From Hysterium pulicare CBS 123377 (lineage: Eukaryota; Ascomycota; Dothideomycetes; Hysteriales; Hysteriaceae), in contig AJFK01000293.1 of NCBI GenBank assembly GCA_000467715.1, positions 62,001-126,000 on the forward strand: 64,000 nt of DNA. Direction: 5' to 3'. This document shows, piece after piece, positions 1-10,629 of the stretch (position 1 is its first letter; every line of letters starts with the position of its first letter). The notes beneath the pieces were generated by a model, which saw only the letters and a list, made by a program, of their open reading frames with translations, was not told where the DNA came from and made no database searches. Both the position numbers and the translations under genes were made by a program.

Positions 1-1742
1 AAGCTGTAGCGGTTCACTGGTCTGCGTTCGTGCAAAGATGTTCCAGAGGCGAACGGTGTGATCCCAGCTACCGCTAACAAGTGATCCACCGTCGGGGGCA
101 AAAGAAAGCGAGGAAACCGGGCCTTCATGACCAGCAAGCCGATCCAGCAGCTGACCGGTTTGAACAGACCAAATGTGGATGTCGAACGAATCAATGGAGC
201 CGGCACAGACAACCTCTCCACTAGGGTCGACCGCTAGCGAAGAGAACGACAGTCTAGTTGGGGCTGTGAATGTCCTGAAATTTCGATATCTGATCAAATC
301 CCATGCTCTTATCGATCCATCAAGACTTGCCGTAAAGAGGACATTTCCTCTCTTAGCAAACTCGCAGGCTGTGACGCCGCTTATGTGTTCTGTAAAAGTC
401 ACTATGCAGAAGCCGGAATTGACATCCCAAACTTTGATCTTTCCGTCATCTGCGGCCGTTATGACGCGCTGGCCATCGGGCGAATATGTTATTGCATTCA
501 TTGAATCGTAATGTCCTTGCTGTTTCAGAATGTATGACTCTGACTGCCATTCCCAGACTAACAGCTGGCCGAGCTTCGAAGCGCCAAAAGCGAGCCATTC
601 GCCTGTCTTGTTTATTGAGACAAAATCAATATTGTTTTGGGAGATACTTGTCGAGGTTAGCAAAATAATTCTTGGAAGACAGTTCTTATGACTTGCCTGA
701 GATTTTGAATTGTGCTGAAATCAGGTAATTCATAGATGCCGAAGATACCATTGGAGAATCCAGTAACGAGCAGATTCGATTCAGCATGGAATGATGCACA
801 AGTTACATGTGCGTTATTCTGCATAAAGTAATGCCTGTTCGCGATTCTCCATTGCATATAGTCATCATCTGTCTCGCCATTTTCTGGTGCGTCAGGTCGT
901 AACATGTAATTCCATACAAAGAGTGCGCCATCTTTGCTCACTGTATAGATCTGTACTAGACATTAGTGGAACTGATTGCAGCGCAAGTCAACTTTGCTCA
1001 TACCCACCGTTTCCTGATCCTTAGAGAACCATGCTCCTACGACACCCTGCCTGTGCCCGCCCAGAGTTGTTGGGATAAACCCTTCTTCCGGATCTAAACT
1101 CCATATTCTCGATGTTAAATCTCGTGATGCGGTTAAGAAGAATCGTGAATCGCTGGCCCACTCTATGCTCTGAATATCGTCAAAGTGTCCTGTGTAAACC
1201 CTGTGCCTTACAAAGGGCGCAAATTCCAGATCCCCATCTGCTACATCCGGCGTGGATGGTGTATGCCATACTTCCACCTTTCTTCCAATACCTGCAGCAA
1301 AATGTCTACCTGATGGGGCAAAGGTGAGTGCGGAAACTTCGCCTTTGAAAGAGAAATGGTATAGAGCTATGCGGCGCGGAACATTCGTGAGGATAGCATG
1401 GCCGTCTTCGTCGACAGAAAGGAGAAGATTCCCCCGAGGATTCAATGCTAAACGGGCGATATTTCGTCGGTGCGCAAATGGGAGGGTATGTGATTTCGAG
1501 CTGTCAAACACTTAGCACAGTACCACTCAGAGATATACTTGGCGCAGCCTGACATACTTGACCAAATCAAATATAGACACTCTATTTCCAACTGGGGAGA
1601 AGAGACATGTGCCGTCCGGAGAAAACAAGAGGTTGCCTCTGCTGTAGACCGTTCCCAGCAGATTCGAGAACTAATTTCGTTCTTCAGCATGATTTCGAAT
1701 ATGACACTACCGTGAAAGCCTTACCTGGAAATCAGTCTTCAT
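1..1742 (-). CDS. PWP2: Periodic tryptophan protein 2 (Pwp2/Utp1), 3' part off the left edge
   Basis: WD40 protein of the UTP-B module of the small-subunit processome, which works in the nucleolus on 18S pre-rRNA. Translation starts MKTDFQ at 1742 and, after splicing, runs FSNLLGTVYSRGNLLFSPDG, the family's characteristic start. Exons traced: 1742-1725, 1670-1558, 1500-1008, 950-697 and 646 to the window edge. The last visible exon still reads WD40 blades such as GSWDRTVRLWNIFARTQ. The intron 696-647 has a GC donor (CTCAG|GCAAGT) with a normal AG acceptor; only this splice joins NLSISQNNIDF in frame. Several blades and the Utp12-type C-terminus lie beyond the window. The gene is divergent from CDC12 with 323 bp between start codons. 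Family identity is firm; the GC-AG splice is inferred from reading-frame continuity. Confidence 0.95.
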
Positions 1743-2065
1743 GATCAAGGTCGTCTACCTGTATGGTCGAAGCATGGCGGGGTCGTGGCGCATTTCACAT
1801 TCATCTCGAACTTTTTTTCTTGGTGTCGCAAGCAACGGATGCATTACTTAGCGCGCTTTCCCCGTCAGGGTCAGTGCTTGCCGAAGTGGCCTGGCAGAGA
1901 AAGGGGACACCCAAATAATCCCCCCAGGCCATCAACACCCCAACATCCACCCCATTCACCACCACAAACTCCTCACGCCGCTCAAGCTTCTACTTCTGTG
2001 AAGTTGGACGCTTCTCTGCAACTACACTTTCTTCGTAAGCATTCCCCGACCGTATCGTATCCACC
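1743..2065. promoter_or_regulatory. Divergent promoter between PWP2 and CDC12
   Basis: The two start codons face away from each other across 323 bp, so both 5' leaders and core promoters must lie here. A C/A-rich run (about 1910-2000) precedes the CDC12 start. No TATA box stands out. Confidence 0.5.
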
Positions 2066-3551
2066 ATGGCTTCCACAGCTAACGAGCGATCGCAGACCTC
2101 GAATCACCCACAAAACGAGCCCGAAGCGCAACCGCACGCCATGGCCGAGTCAGCATCTCCAATTGGCATTGCCAATGTATGTCTATGTCGTTCTGTATTT
2201 GTTGCAATACTTTTGCTAACCCTCGCTACAGTTGCCAAACCAGCGGTAGGTTCCCAGTTAGCACCTGCATGGTGCTCTAGCCTAACCAAATTTCAGTCAC
2301 AAGATCGTTGCGAAACGCGGCGCTGCCTTCACGATAATGGTATAGATTTGGAACAGTCTGGTACATTATGCTGCAGAAAGACTGATTTGAGTGCAGGTTG
2401 CTGGAGAATCCGGGCTGGGAAAGACGACCTTTATCAATACTCTTTTCTCGACAACCATCAAGAACTATGCCGACCACAAGCGCCGACACAACAAGCAGAT
2501 TGACAAGACAGTCGAGATTGAGATCACCAAAGCTGAACTTGAGGAGAAGTTCTTCAAAGGTGAGTCCTGGTGACACGGTGGACCCACCGAACTCAAATGT
2601 TGACCCTATCTAGTCCGACTCACCGTCATCGACACCCCTGGATTTGGTGACTATGTCAATAACCGCGACTCCTGGCAACCCATCATTGAATTCTTGGATG
2701 ATCAGCACGAGTCGTACATGTTGCAGGAACAACAACCTCGCCGAAGCGATAAAATTGATCTTCGTGTACACGCATGCTTGTACTTCATCAGACCCACTGG
2801 ACACACATTGAAGCCTCTAGATATTGAGGTCATGAAACGGCTTTGCACTCGTGTCAACTTGATTCCTGTCGTTGCCAAGGCAGATACGTTGAGCCCGGCT
2901 GACCTGGTTAAATTCAAGTCGAGAGTAAGTTTATGCGTCTCAGGTTGGTGCAACGTTCTAACATGACGAAAGGTACGCGCTGTTATTGAGGCTCAGGGCA
3001 TCAAGATTTACCAGCCGCCACTCGAGGAGGACGACGAGGCCGGCCTCAACCATGCCCGCAGCTTGATCGCTGCCATGCCCTTCTCCGTCATTGGCTCCGA
3101 GAAGGACGTTCAGACGAACGATGGTCGCACCGTCAAAGGCCGCCAGTACGCGTGGGGTGTCGCTGAAGTGGAGAACGAAGATCACTGCGACTTCAAGAAG
3201 CTCCGCGCCATCTTAATTCGAACCCACATGCTCGACCTCATCCACACTACCGAGGAGAATCACTACGAGGCATACAGAGCGCAACAGATGGAAACAAGGA
3301 AATTCGGAGAGGCTCGTCCAAGGAAGTTGGATAATCCTAAGTTCAAGGAGGAGGAAGAGGCGCTGCGAAAGCGCTTCACGGAGCAAGTCAAGGTCGAGGA
3401 ACAGCGTTTCCGATCTTGGGAACAGAAGCTTATCTCTGAGCGCGATCGTCTCAACAAGGACCTGGAACAAAGCCATGCCGTCATCAAGTCCCTCGAAGGG
3501 GAAGTCGACAACCTCCAAGGCAGCGTCAATCGTTCTCACGGCCGTCGTTAA
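2066..3551 (+). CDS. CDC12: Septin, Cdc12/AspC class
   Basis: GTP-binding septin that assembles into heteromeric filaments at septa, hyphal tips and branch sites. Six exons sum to 406 aa: 2066-2176, 2232-2245, 2297-2339, 2397-2559, 2614-2924, 2973-3551. P-loop GESGLGKTT, switch motif DTPGFGD, G4 motif AKAD and the septin element follow in order. A C-terminal coiled coil begins near KFKEEEEALRKRF. The N-terminal IGIANLPNQRHKIVAKRGA and the coiled-coil tail match the AspC/Cdc12 group rather than Cdc3, Cdc10 or Cdc11; the subgroup call rests on recall of family sequences. Exon 2 is a 14-nt microexon (TTGCCAAACCAGCG) supplying LPNQ plus part of R. It sits between two short introns, and skipping it would shift the frame. 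Confidence 0.95.
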
Positions 3552-3995
3552 AATCGACATTTGCTGGAATAATATATTTACCTACCGTTCGAACTCTCCC
3601 AGTACTACCTGCTTCTTCTCCTTCAAGATACCTCTCCTTTTGATTTCGTATGTTTGTAATAGCGCAAAGCGGCTCTTCGGTTCGTGGACTACGAGTAGCT
3701 TGGTTGCAGAGGGACATAGCTTAGGTAGGCATTAGTACGAGGCGTGGTTTGCTTGGACGCTTCGCAAGGAAAATTGGAGTCCATCAAAGGCATCTTCTAT
3801 AGTCTTGTAGATTTATAATTATCTTGTCCGGGCTGGTCCATCTCATACCCTCATGTAGTGACGGCTTATCAATCGCCTCGAATACCTGATGCGTATCGCA
3901 TTCATTGTTGACACCAATACGCCCAAAACGCTATGCAAATAGATCCCTCGCGAATGAACCTGCTGATGCACCGACGAGAAAGAGAGAGAGCGAGA
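3552..3995. other. Convergent intergenic region
   Basis: 3' ends of CDC12 (+) and the 3996-4852 gene (-) meet here. The sequence is AT-richer than its flanks and should hold both polyadenylation regions. No gene seen. Confidence 0.5.
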
Positions 3996-4852
3996 CTACC
4001 GTATCCCCATCCCCCCAAACGCCCTATCCAACTCCTCCGCCTCCCTCGTCTCCCCATTCCCCGCCTGCCCCTGCCCCTGCGCTCCCTGCCCCTGCGCTCC
4101 CTGCCCCTCTCCTTCATCCATCTTATCCAACAGACTCTCTCCCACATGGTCTCCTCCATCCAGATACCTCTTCTCCGGCACCAGCAACTTAACATCCTGA
4201 TCCAACCAACCAGGCGCAACGCGTCTCTTCTCCGCCAACTCGGCCTCGCGTCTCCTCTCCTCCCACTCCCTCACCCTCCTCTTCCCCTGCTCCTCCATCT
4301 TCAGTAAATGCGCTTGCAGCGCGCGGCACGAGGCTACGATGTCGTCTGGATGCGCCGTGTGGCCCGACGAGGAGGTTATGTAGGTGGGTTTGGGCGGTTG
4401 GGGTTGGGGGTCTGTTGACGAGGTTGTGGGGTGGTTGGAGGGGGTGGATTGCGGGTGCGGTTGTTGTTGGTTTGTTGTTAGGATTGAGGGGGGAAGGGTC
4501 GATGGGAGTTGTTTGTAGGTGTAGGGGAGGGTTGTTGCGGTGGGGAGGGAGAGGAAGGGCGAGACTGTTAGAGGGAGTTGGGCGAGGAGGGGGTGAGGGT
4601 CTAGAGAGTTTTTTTACGTTAGCTTGAGGGCTGTCTTCGACTTGAGACTCGAACTTTGAGGCTCTAGTGTTGAGGTGTGTTCTAAGTGTGAGGCTCAAAA
4701 AGTTGGGGTTCCCGAGTTCGTGGCTCAAGATTGGAGGTGGGGGCGTTTGGGGAGCTCTGCGGGGAAGTGTGGGGATTTGGAATATAGCAAGTTGAAGGAT
4801 TCGGGAATGGGGAACGTAAAATTGGGATGTGGGACTTACGTTCGTCGTGCAT
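3996..4852 (-). CDS. Conserved-looking coiled-coil protein, function unknown
   Basis: I do not recognise the family. Two coding exons give 205 aa: a 13-nt first exon (4852-4840, ATGCACGACGAAC) and 4600-3996. The joined start reads MHDEHPHPLLAQLPLTVSPF. A Pro/Ser/Thr-rich linker follows, then DDIVASCRALQAHLLKMEEQ, a highly charged helix (KRRVREWEERRREAEL) and APGWLDQDVKLLVPEKR. The acidic tail has a Gly/Gln repeat encoded by a 15-bp duplicated unit. A long reading frame in another phase across 4189-4728 is proline-rich by composition and is rejected. Splice signals GTAAGT and CTCTCTAG are good. Likely intracellular, as there is no signal peptide or membrane segment. Confidence 0.7.
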
Positions 4853-5217
4853 TTTGTCGGTGTGGCGAGAGTTGTGGTGGTTGATTGGATTAATATAGGA
4901 TTGTGTTGGTGGATTGAAAGGTCAGAGCTGCAGGTGGATGGTCGAGATGACGCACGTGATGGGTTTGTATATTTTTTAGATTATCAATTGGAGGGCTATG
5001 AGCGGCTGAAATCTCTTCGTGCATCCAAATGTTCATAGTGCATATCATTCGACTTCTTTTCTAGGAGTAATGTATTCGTTCCAGCCGCAAACCCAGTGTA
5101 ATGAATCACCCAGACTACTCCACAACCTTAATCATCTATCCTTTATGAACGACCCTATCATACCCAACATTTGGAGATCATTCGCATGGATGTATGTAAA
5201 GCCAACTCCTCACTTTA
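4853..5217. other. Intergenic region
   Basis: 5' flank of the 3996-4852 gene and 3' flank of the AA9 gene. No gene seen. Confidence 0.4.
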
Positions 5218-6269
5218 TTAGCAGGAAAACACGGTTGGCCCGGGCACGATATACGTGGTTGGCGTGGGATAGTAGAGCTGGAATTTAATGCCTGGATCTG
5301 TGCCTTTGTAGGCTCCAGGGAAGCTCACTCCAGACGGGGAGGCACTCCCACCGCCGGAAACGTTGATTTGAGCGCATTCCATGTACAGCTGGGCACCTGG
5401 GTAGCTGGAAGCACCGTGCAAGGCAATGATTTCAGCCCTTAAGAGATACCTAAGCGATGTCAGTCTTCTGAACCTTTGACATGACGAACACAACTTACTG
5501 TCCACTTTGGATACAAGACGGTAGAGTGAAGTCCATCTTGCCCTTGTTGTTGTAAAGCCGTGTAACGCCCCACTGGCCCTTAGAATCCATTCCATCTTCG
5601 TAGATCTTGAACCCTAGAAAGATGTTAGTTTGCGTATCATGCAGGGGTCATCTAGGGTCATACACTTGAGTCCAGTGACTGCGGTTGTTAGTGCGTTATC
5701 GACCTTGGCCATGTAGACGATAAGAGGACCAAGGTGCCCTTTGTCGATGGGATCCTGCGCATCTCCAGTCCCACCACTAGTCAATGTGTGGTGCCATTCA
5801 GCCGTGAGTTTGTCGCCAGCTTTGACCTGTTTGAGACATGATATGTTAATGTATCGTTCTTTGAGACAAAGGCCAAAAAGACTCCGGTCACATACATTGA
5901 TGATGTCCTTTGGAAGCGGGGTGTTCAGAGCATTCGGCCTAAAGGCTCGTCAATATAGTGGATCTTTAGGTGGCTCGAGTATCTACTTGCCCGCCGTTAC
6001 AAATAACATCATTAGAGGTCACATCCGTGATTGGTCTATTAAGATTTACAAGTCAGCATTCTAGAAACCGAGCATGTCGTAGTCCGTACCCATCGTATGT
6101 CTAGTCACGTCAGTAGACTATAGAACCCGACAGAATGGCATAGCAGTTTTACAGGCACGCGAATCCCTTTCGTTTGCCCCTGTGCCACCCCATTGACCCA
6201 TAGTTGCTGGAAGATAGTGTGAGCCGAAGCGCTGGCAAGCAGTGAGCACGTGATAAAAAGATTCTTCAT
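5218..6269 (-). CDS. Secreted AA9 lytic polysaccharide monooxygenase
   Basis: Copper enzyme that oxidatively cleaves cellulose or hemicellulose outside the cell. Seven exons give 241 aa: 6269-6153, 6100-6090, 6035-5991, 5938-5896, 5826-5664, 5613-5499, 5449-5218. A signal peptide ([16 protein letters not shown]) is followed directly by His17, the expected N-terminal copper-brace histidine. The second copper histidine lies in EWHHT (residues 82-86) and the axial tyrosine in QLYMEC (Tyr187); His176 fits the second-shell position. There is no CBM1 after the catalytic domain. Exon 2 is only 11 nt, and the 5990-5939 intron uses a GC donor (GGCGG|GCAAGT). The gene is divergent from cellobiose dehydrogenase, its known electron-donor partner, across 1.2 kb. 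Regioselectivity cannot be told from the sequence. Confidence 0.96.
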
Positions 6270-7463
6270 GGTGTCCAGGTCAGTAGTAGCACGATACTGC
6301 TCTCCTTTATTCTCGCGTTTCGCAAGCAACAATGGCAGACAAGGTCTATAAGAAGAATGTTCGGGAGCATCTTGACTACTTTCTACGGGATATTCCTCAA
6401 TCGGGAACGGAGCGAGGCGGAGCCAGATGTAAGGCTATACAAGAAAGTGCAGCCGTCCTACTGGACATACAAGCAGCCTGACCAACCCGTCATTAAGGCG
6501 AGAGCAACGGCAATATTTACTTCGTCGATTAGTTTGACAATAGCACGTGCTCAATGATGGGTAGTGCAGCCTAACGTGGAATTTTCAGAAAGCCGGAAAC
6601 AGGGAAGAGGATTTGAAAGTGAGACTGCAAGTCGACATGAAGGGACAATTGGAATGGAATGGGTGATTGTTCCCCCGCAGCATCTGGCGGGAAGACTCAA
6701 ATTGAATAAAGTGTCATCTATTGGGATACTGGGATGTTTCAACCGTGCGCGGCGTTCCGAAGGCCAAATGGTGCCATGCTCGAGGTTAAGGCTCGGGATA
6801 AGCTTTCCAGTTCAAAGGCGAGAAGCTTGACAGCGAGGGTTATGATATGGATGATGCTGAGATGGAGTGTGGCCGTGAGGTATGACCTGGCCTGTGAGGT
6901 TGGTGGACGGCAAGAAGGGAACGTTTCCAAGAGCTAAAGACATAGAACGGTGAAACATATCGCCGGTGGCTTGTTTCAGGCATCGGAGCGAGATCCTGGG
7001 GAAGGACGCTTGGAAACCGTTTAGTGTAATTTGTCCCTCGGAATATACGACTTCAGTTCCCGCCTAAAACCAATTTACAACAATCAAAAAGCCTTGTCAA
7101 TATTCCCGTTACAAATTAATCTTCCCCAGCCAATCCTGCGCGATGCTTGCCATTGCCACCCAATCTATCCTCTTGTTTGGAGAAAGATCCACAGGCATGC
7201 GAATCTCGCCGCATCTCTGTACCCGGTTCAGGGCGTCACACGTTCCCGCTGAACACAATCCATCAGTCATGTCCTGCTTGGCTTGTATGCTTAACTCTAT
7301 ACGCCTCAATGCCCCTTGCATGGTCTAGGTTAAATAGCAGTCATTCATATATAATGGCTACATAATAGACGGTCACGTCCTCATTTCTGTGGGCGTCCCT
7401 TCGCTTCTCACCGTTTCTCAGAGCCAATTCCGTCCAGTTTCGCTGGGCAAGGAGTAATTGAAG
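6270..7463. promoter_or_regulatory. Shared promoter region between LPMO and cellobiose dehydrogenase
   Basis: 1194 bp separate the two divergent start codons. No other gene is supported; the short reading frames at 6357-6937 look random. Co-regulation by cellulose-response factors is plausible from the pair's function, but I found no exact CGG-N5-CCG site by eye. Confidence 0.5.
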
Positions 7464-10451
7464 ATGAGGACCTCCTATATCCTCAATGCGGTCTCATTGG
7501 CTTGCTCCCTACGTACGATGACCTTCAAATATGCGTGACAAAAGCTAACCGTTACAGTAACACCAGCCGTCCAGGCCCAATCCACTGGCGATTATTACAC
7601 CGACCCGAAAACAAACATAACCTTTTGGTAATAGTGCCTTATGATTCTATTCGTCGCGTAATGCTAAGATTTAACAAGGAGATCGACCATCGACTCAACA
7701 TTGACCACCGGTGGACTTCAATGGGCTTATGCATTGCCAGGAACCCCAAGTGGTACCAACGATGAGTATCTTGGTATGATTGTAAGTACAGACTTGAGTT
7801 CAATATTAAGCAACGTTGATATACTGACTTTACCAAGGTTGGCGCCTTGCACGGCGGCACCCAAGGCTGGACTGGAATAAGTCATGGCGGAGGCATGCCG
7901 AACGCGCTTCTCCTGATGGCCTGGGTCGACGGTTCAGATATCCGAACTTCCTTCAGATATGCAAGGTGGGAAAGATGACAGATGTTTAATAGGTGTCCTT
8001 GCTGACAGTATGAAGTGGCTACGTTGCGCCTGAGATCTACACTGGAAATGCAACATTGACCCCAATCTCTCACACCGTCAATTCCACTCATTTTACCTTC
8101 ATTTACCGATGCCAATGGTGCTGGGTTTGGAATCATAAGGGTGCAACCGGTTCTCAGCTTCCGACGACTGACACGCAAGTCATTGGATGGGCACAAAACA
8201 ACAAGACCCCTCCTCAAGTCAGCAATTCGTCTTCTCCTGTTACGGAGCATGACAACGGACAAGCACAGTTTGGTGCTCCTGTTGCTAGTGCTAGAAACGC
8301 TGCGTATACTCAATGGGTCTCGCGATACGGAGGCAACGGAACCGCTCCAGGAGCTACCCCAACGTCGTCTGCCGCTCCTACGGCTACCCAATGTGTTGGA
8401 ACTGCTGCCCCAACTGGAACTTGGGACTACATTGTAGTCGGTGGTGGCGCTGGAGGAATTCCACTGGCAGACAAGTTGTCCGAGTCTGGCAAGAGCGTTC
8501 TTCTTATTGAGAAGGGTCCGCCATCATCAGGCCGATGGGGAGGAAGCATGAGACCAGCCTGGCTAAATGGAACCAATCTCACTCGATTCGATGTACCAGG
8601 ACTGTGCAACGAGATTTGGGTTGACTCTGCCGGCATTGCTTGCACAGATATTGACCAGATGGCTGGATGTGTTCTCGGAGGAGGAACTGCTGTCAATGCT
8701 GCTCTGTGGTGGAAGCCCAACCCCGTGGATTGGGACTATAATTTCCCGACTGGTTGGAAGTCCGCTGATATGGCTGCCCCAGCAGAACGAGTCTTCTCGC
8801 GCATTCCGGGAACCTTCCTTCCCTCTGCAGATAAACAACTTTATTACCCGCAAGGATACGACACTTTATCAACGGCTCTCGCTGCAGGTGGCTGGAAATA
8901 TGTCGACGCCAACGCTAGTCCGGGCCAGAAAGACAAGACTTACGCCCATACCCCTTATATGTACTCGCATGGCGAGCGAGGGGGGCCTATGGCCACGTAC
9001 CTTGTAACCGCTAGCGCAAGGAAGAACTTCAAGCTCTGGATGAACACTGCTGTGAGAAGGGCCGTCCGGACCGGAGGCCATATTACTGGCGTTGAGCTTG
9101 CTGGTGGCGAAGGTGGTTATTGTGGCACCGTCAATGTCACAGCCGGTACTGGACGTGTTATTTTCTCGGCTGGCACATTCGGCTCTACCAAACTACTCTT
9201 CCGCAGTGGTATTGGGCCAAAGGATCAGCTGGCAGTCGTGAGCAATAGTATTCAAGATGGACCGACGATGATCAATAGCTCTCAGTGGATCAACCTTCCC
9301 GTTGGCCAGAATCTGAATGATCACGTCAATGTAAGTTGAAGTGCATCTTTCAATGAGGCAAGACTAACGAATATTAGACGGACATGGTGATCAGCCATCC
9401 AAATGTTACCTTCTACGACTTTTATGCAGCATATACGGACCCAATCAAGTCTGACGAGGACTCATACCTCAACAACCGTACAGGCATACTTACACAATCG
9501 GCTCCGAATATCGGTCCAATGTTCTGGGACGTGATCAATGGCACCGATGGTATTCAAAGGCAGATTCAGTGGACAGCCCGCGTTGAGCCAACGCCACCAG
9601 TCACCACCAACCATTCGATAACCATGAGCCAGTACCTTGGTCGAGGTACAACTTCTCGAGGCGCTCTCTCAATCAACGGAGCGCTGACCATGTATGTTTC
9701 TACACTGCCATATCTGCGCACCCAGGAGGACATCGACGCAGTCATCCAAGGCATCAAAAACTTGCAGGATGCCATCGCTAAAGTTCCCACAATCAAGTGG
9801 GAACTACCAACATTTACCAATACGACTGCCAAAGATTACGTCAATGGGGTATGTTAACCTGTCGTTTCCTATCCTTGATCTCTAATGCTGACTACCTTGT
9901 TTCCGCAGCTCAAAGTTCAAGCAAGCACACGTCGTTCAAACCATTGGATCGGCACAGCCAAGATGGGAACCGACAGTGGCTTAACTGGAGGAACTGCAGT
10001 TGTCGATACCAATACCAAGGTCTACGGAACCGATAATCTGTTCGTTGTCGATGCGTCCATCTTCCCCGGCATGGTCACAACGAATCCGTCTGCTTACATC
10101 GTCACGGTTGCCGAACAAGCTGCTGCCAAGATCCTCGCCTTAGCACCGTCCACTGGTTCCACGAGCTCTGGAGGCTCTACAACGTCCACCGGTGTAGCTG
10201 CAGTAAGTGACTAGTTTCTACCTGCGTTCGTAATGCCATGTAATTTCAGAACCAAGAAAGAGGCTGACAGTCGTTACCATTTTAGTACAACCAATGCGGT
10301 GGTGACGCCTCATATACGGGCCCAACGACCTGCATTTCAGGATACAAGTGCAAAGCCTGGAACTCATATTACTCTCAGGTAAGTCAAGACCAACTACAAC
10401 AACTATGATTGAGGACGCGATGCTAACGTAGAGAAGTGCGTACCTGCGTAA
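7464..10451 (+). CDS. Cellobiose dehydrogenase with haem domain, GMC flavin domain and CBM1
   Basis: Extracellular flavocytochrome (AA8-AA3_1) that oxidises cellobiose and passes electrons through its haem domain to AA9 monooxygenases. Nine exons give 845 aa: 7464-7512, 7558-7627, 7679-7781, 7838-7965, 8016-9330, 9378-9848, 9909-10202, 10286-10378, 10437-10451. A signal peptide (MRTSYILNAVSLACS) precedes the cytochrome domain, which contains the CQWC pair. After a Ser/Thr/Pro linker the flavin domain starts at about Trp253 with DYIVVGGGAGG. The catalytic pair is His724 (NHWIGTAKMG) and Asn771 (TTNPS). A Gly/Ser linker leads to a C-terminal CBM1 at 811-842. The last coding exon is 15 nt and supplies the final CBM cysteine (CVPA, stop). 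Having a CBM makes it a class IIA-type CDH. Confidence 0.95.
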
Positions 10452-10629
10452 AAATAGCGTGTCGGACATATTCTTGTAAATACAGTCATTTGCAATCTAT
10501 TCGATCGTTTCTTGCATATGCATTCATGCATGCATCTGGGTACATTCCATGACATGATCTCCCGACTAACAACTACCTCCTACAGCCAAAACTCCCGCGC
10601 ATGAAAAAGCCCCCAAAATCCGAGCCCCA

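Noticed and set aside
4189-4728. 179-residue proline-rich frame
   Set aside because: It is the wrong phase of the 3996-4852 gene. The spliced phase gives coherent helices and good splice sites.
6750-6759. CGG-N4-CCG as a CLR-type regulator site in the LPMO/CDH promoter
   Set aside because: The established CLR-1 site is CGG-N5-CCG. With a four-base spacer it does not match, and a single short site is expected by chance.
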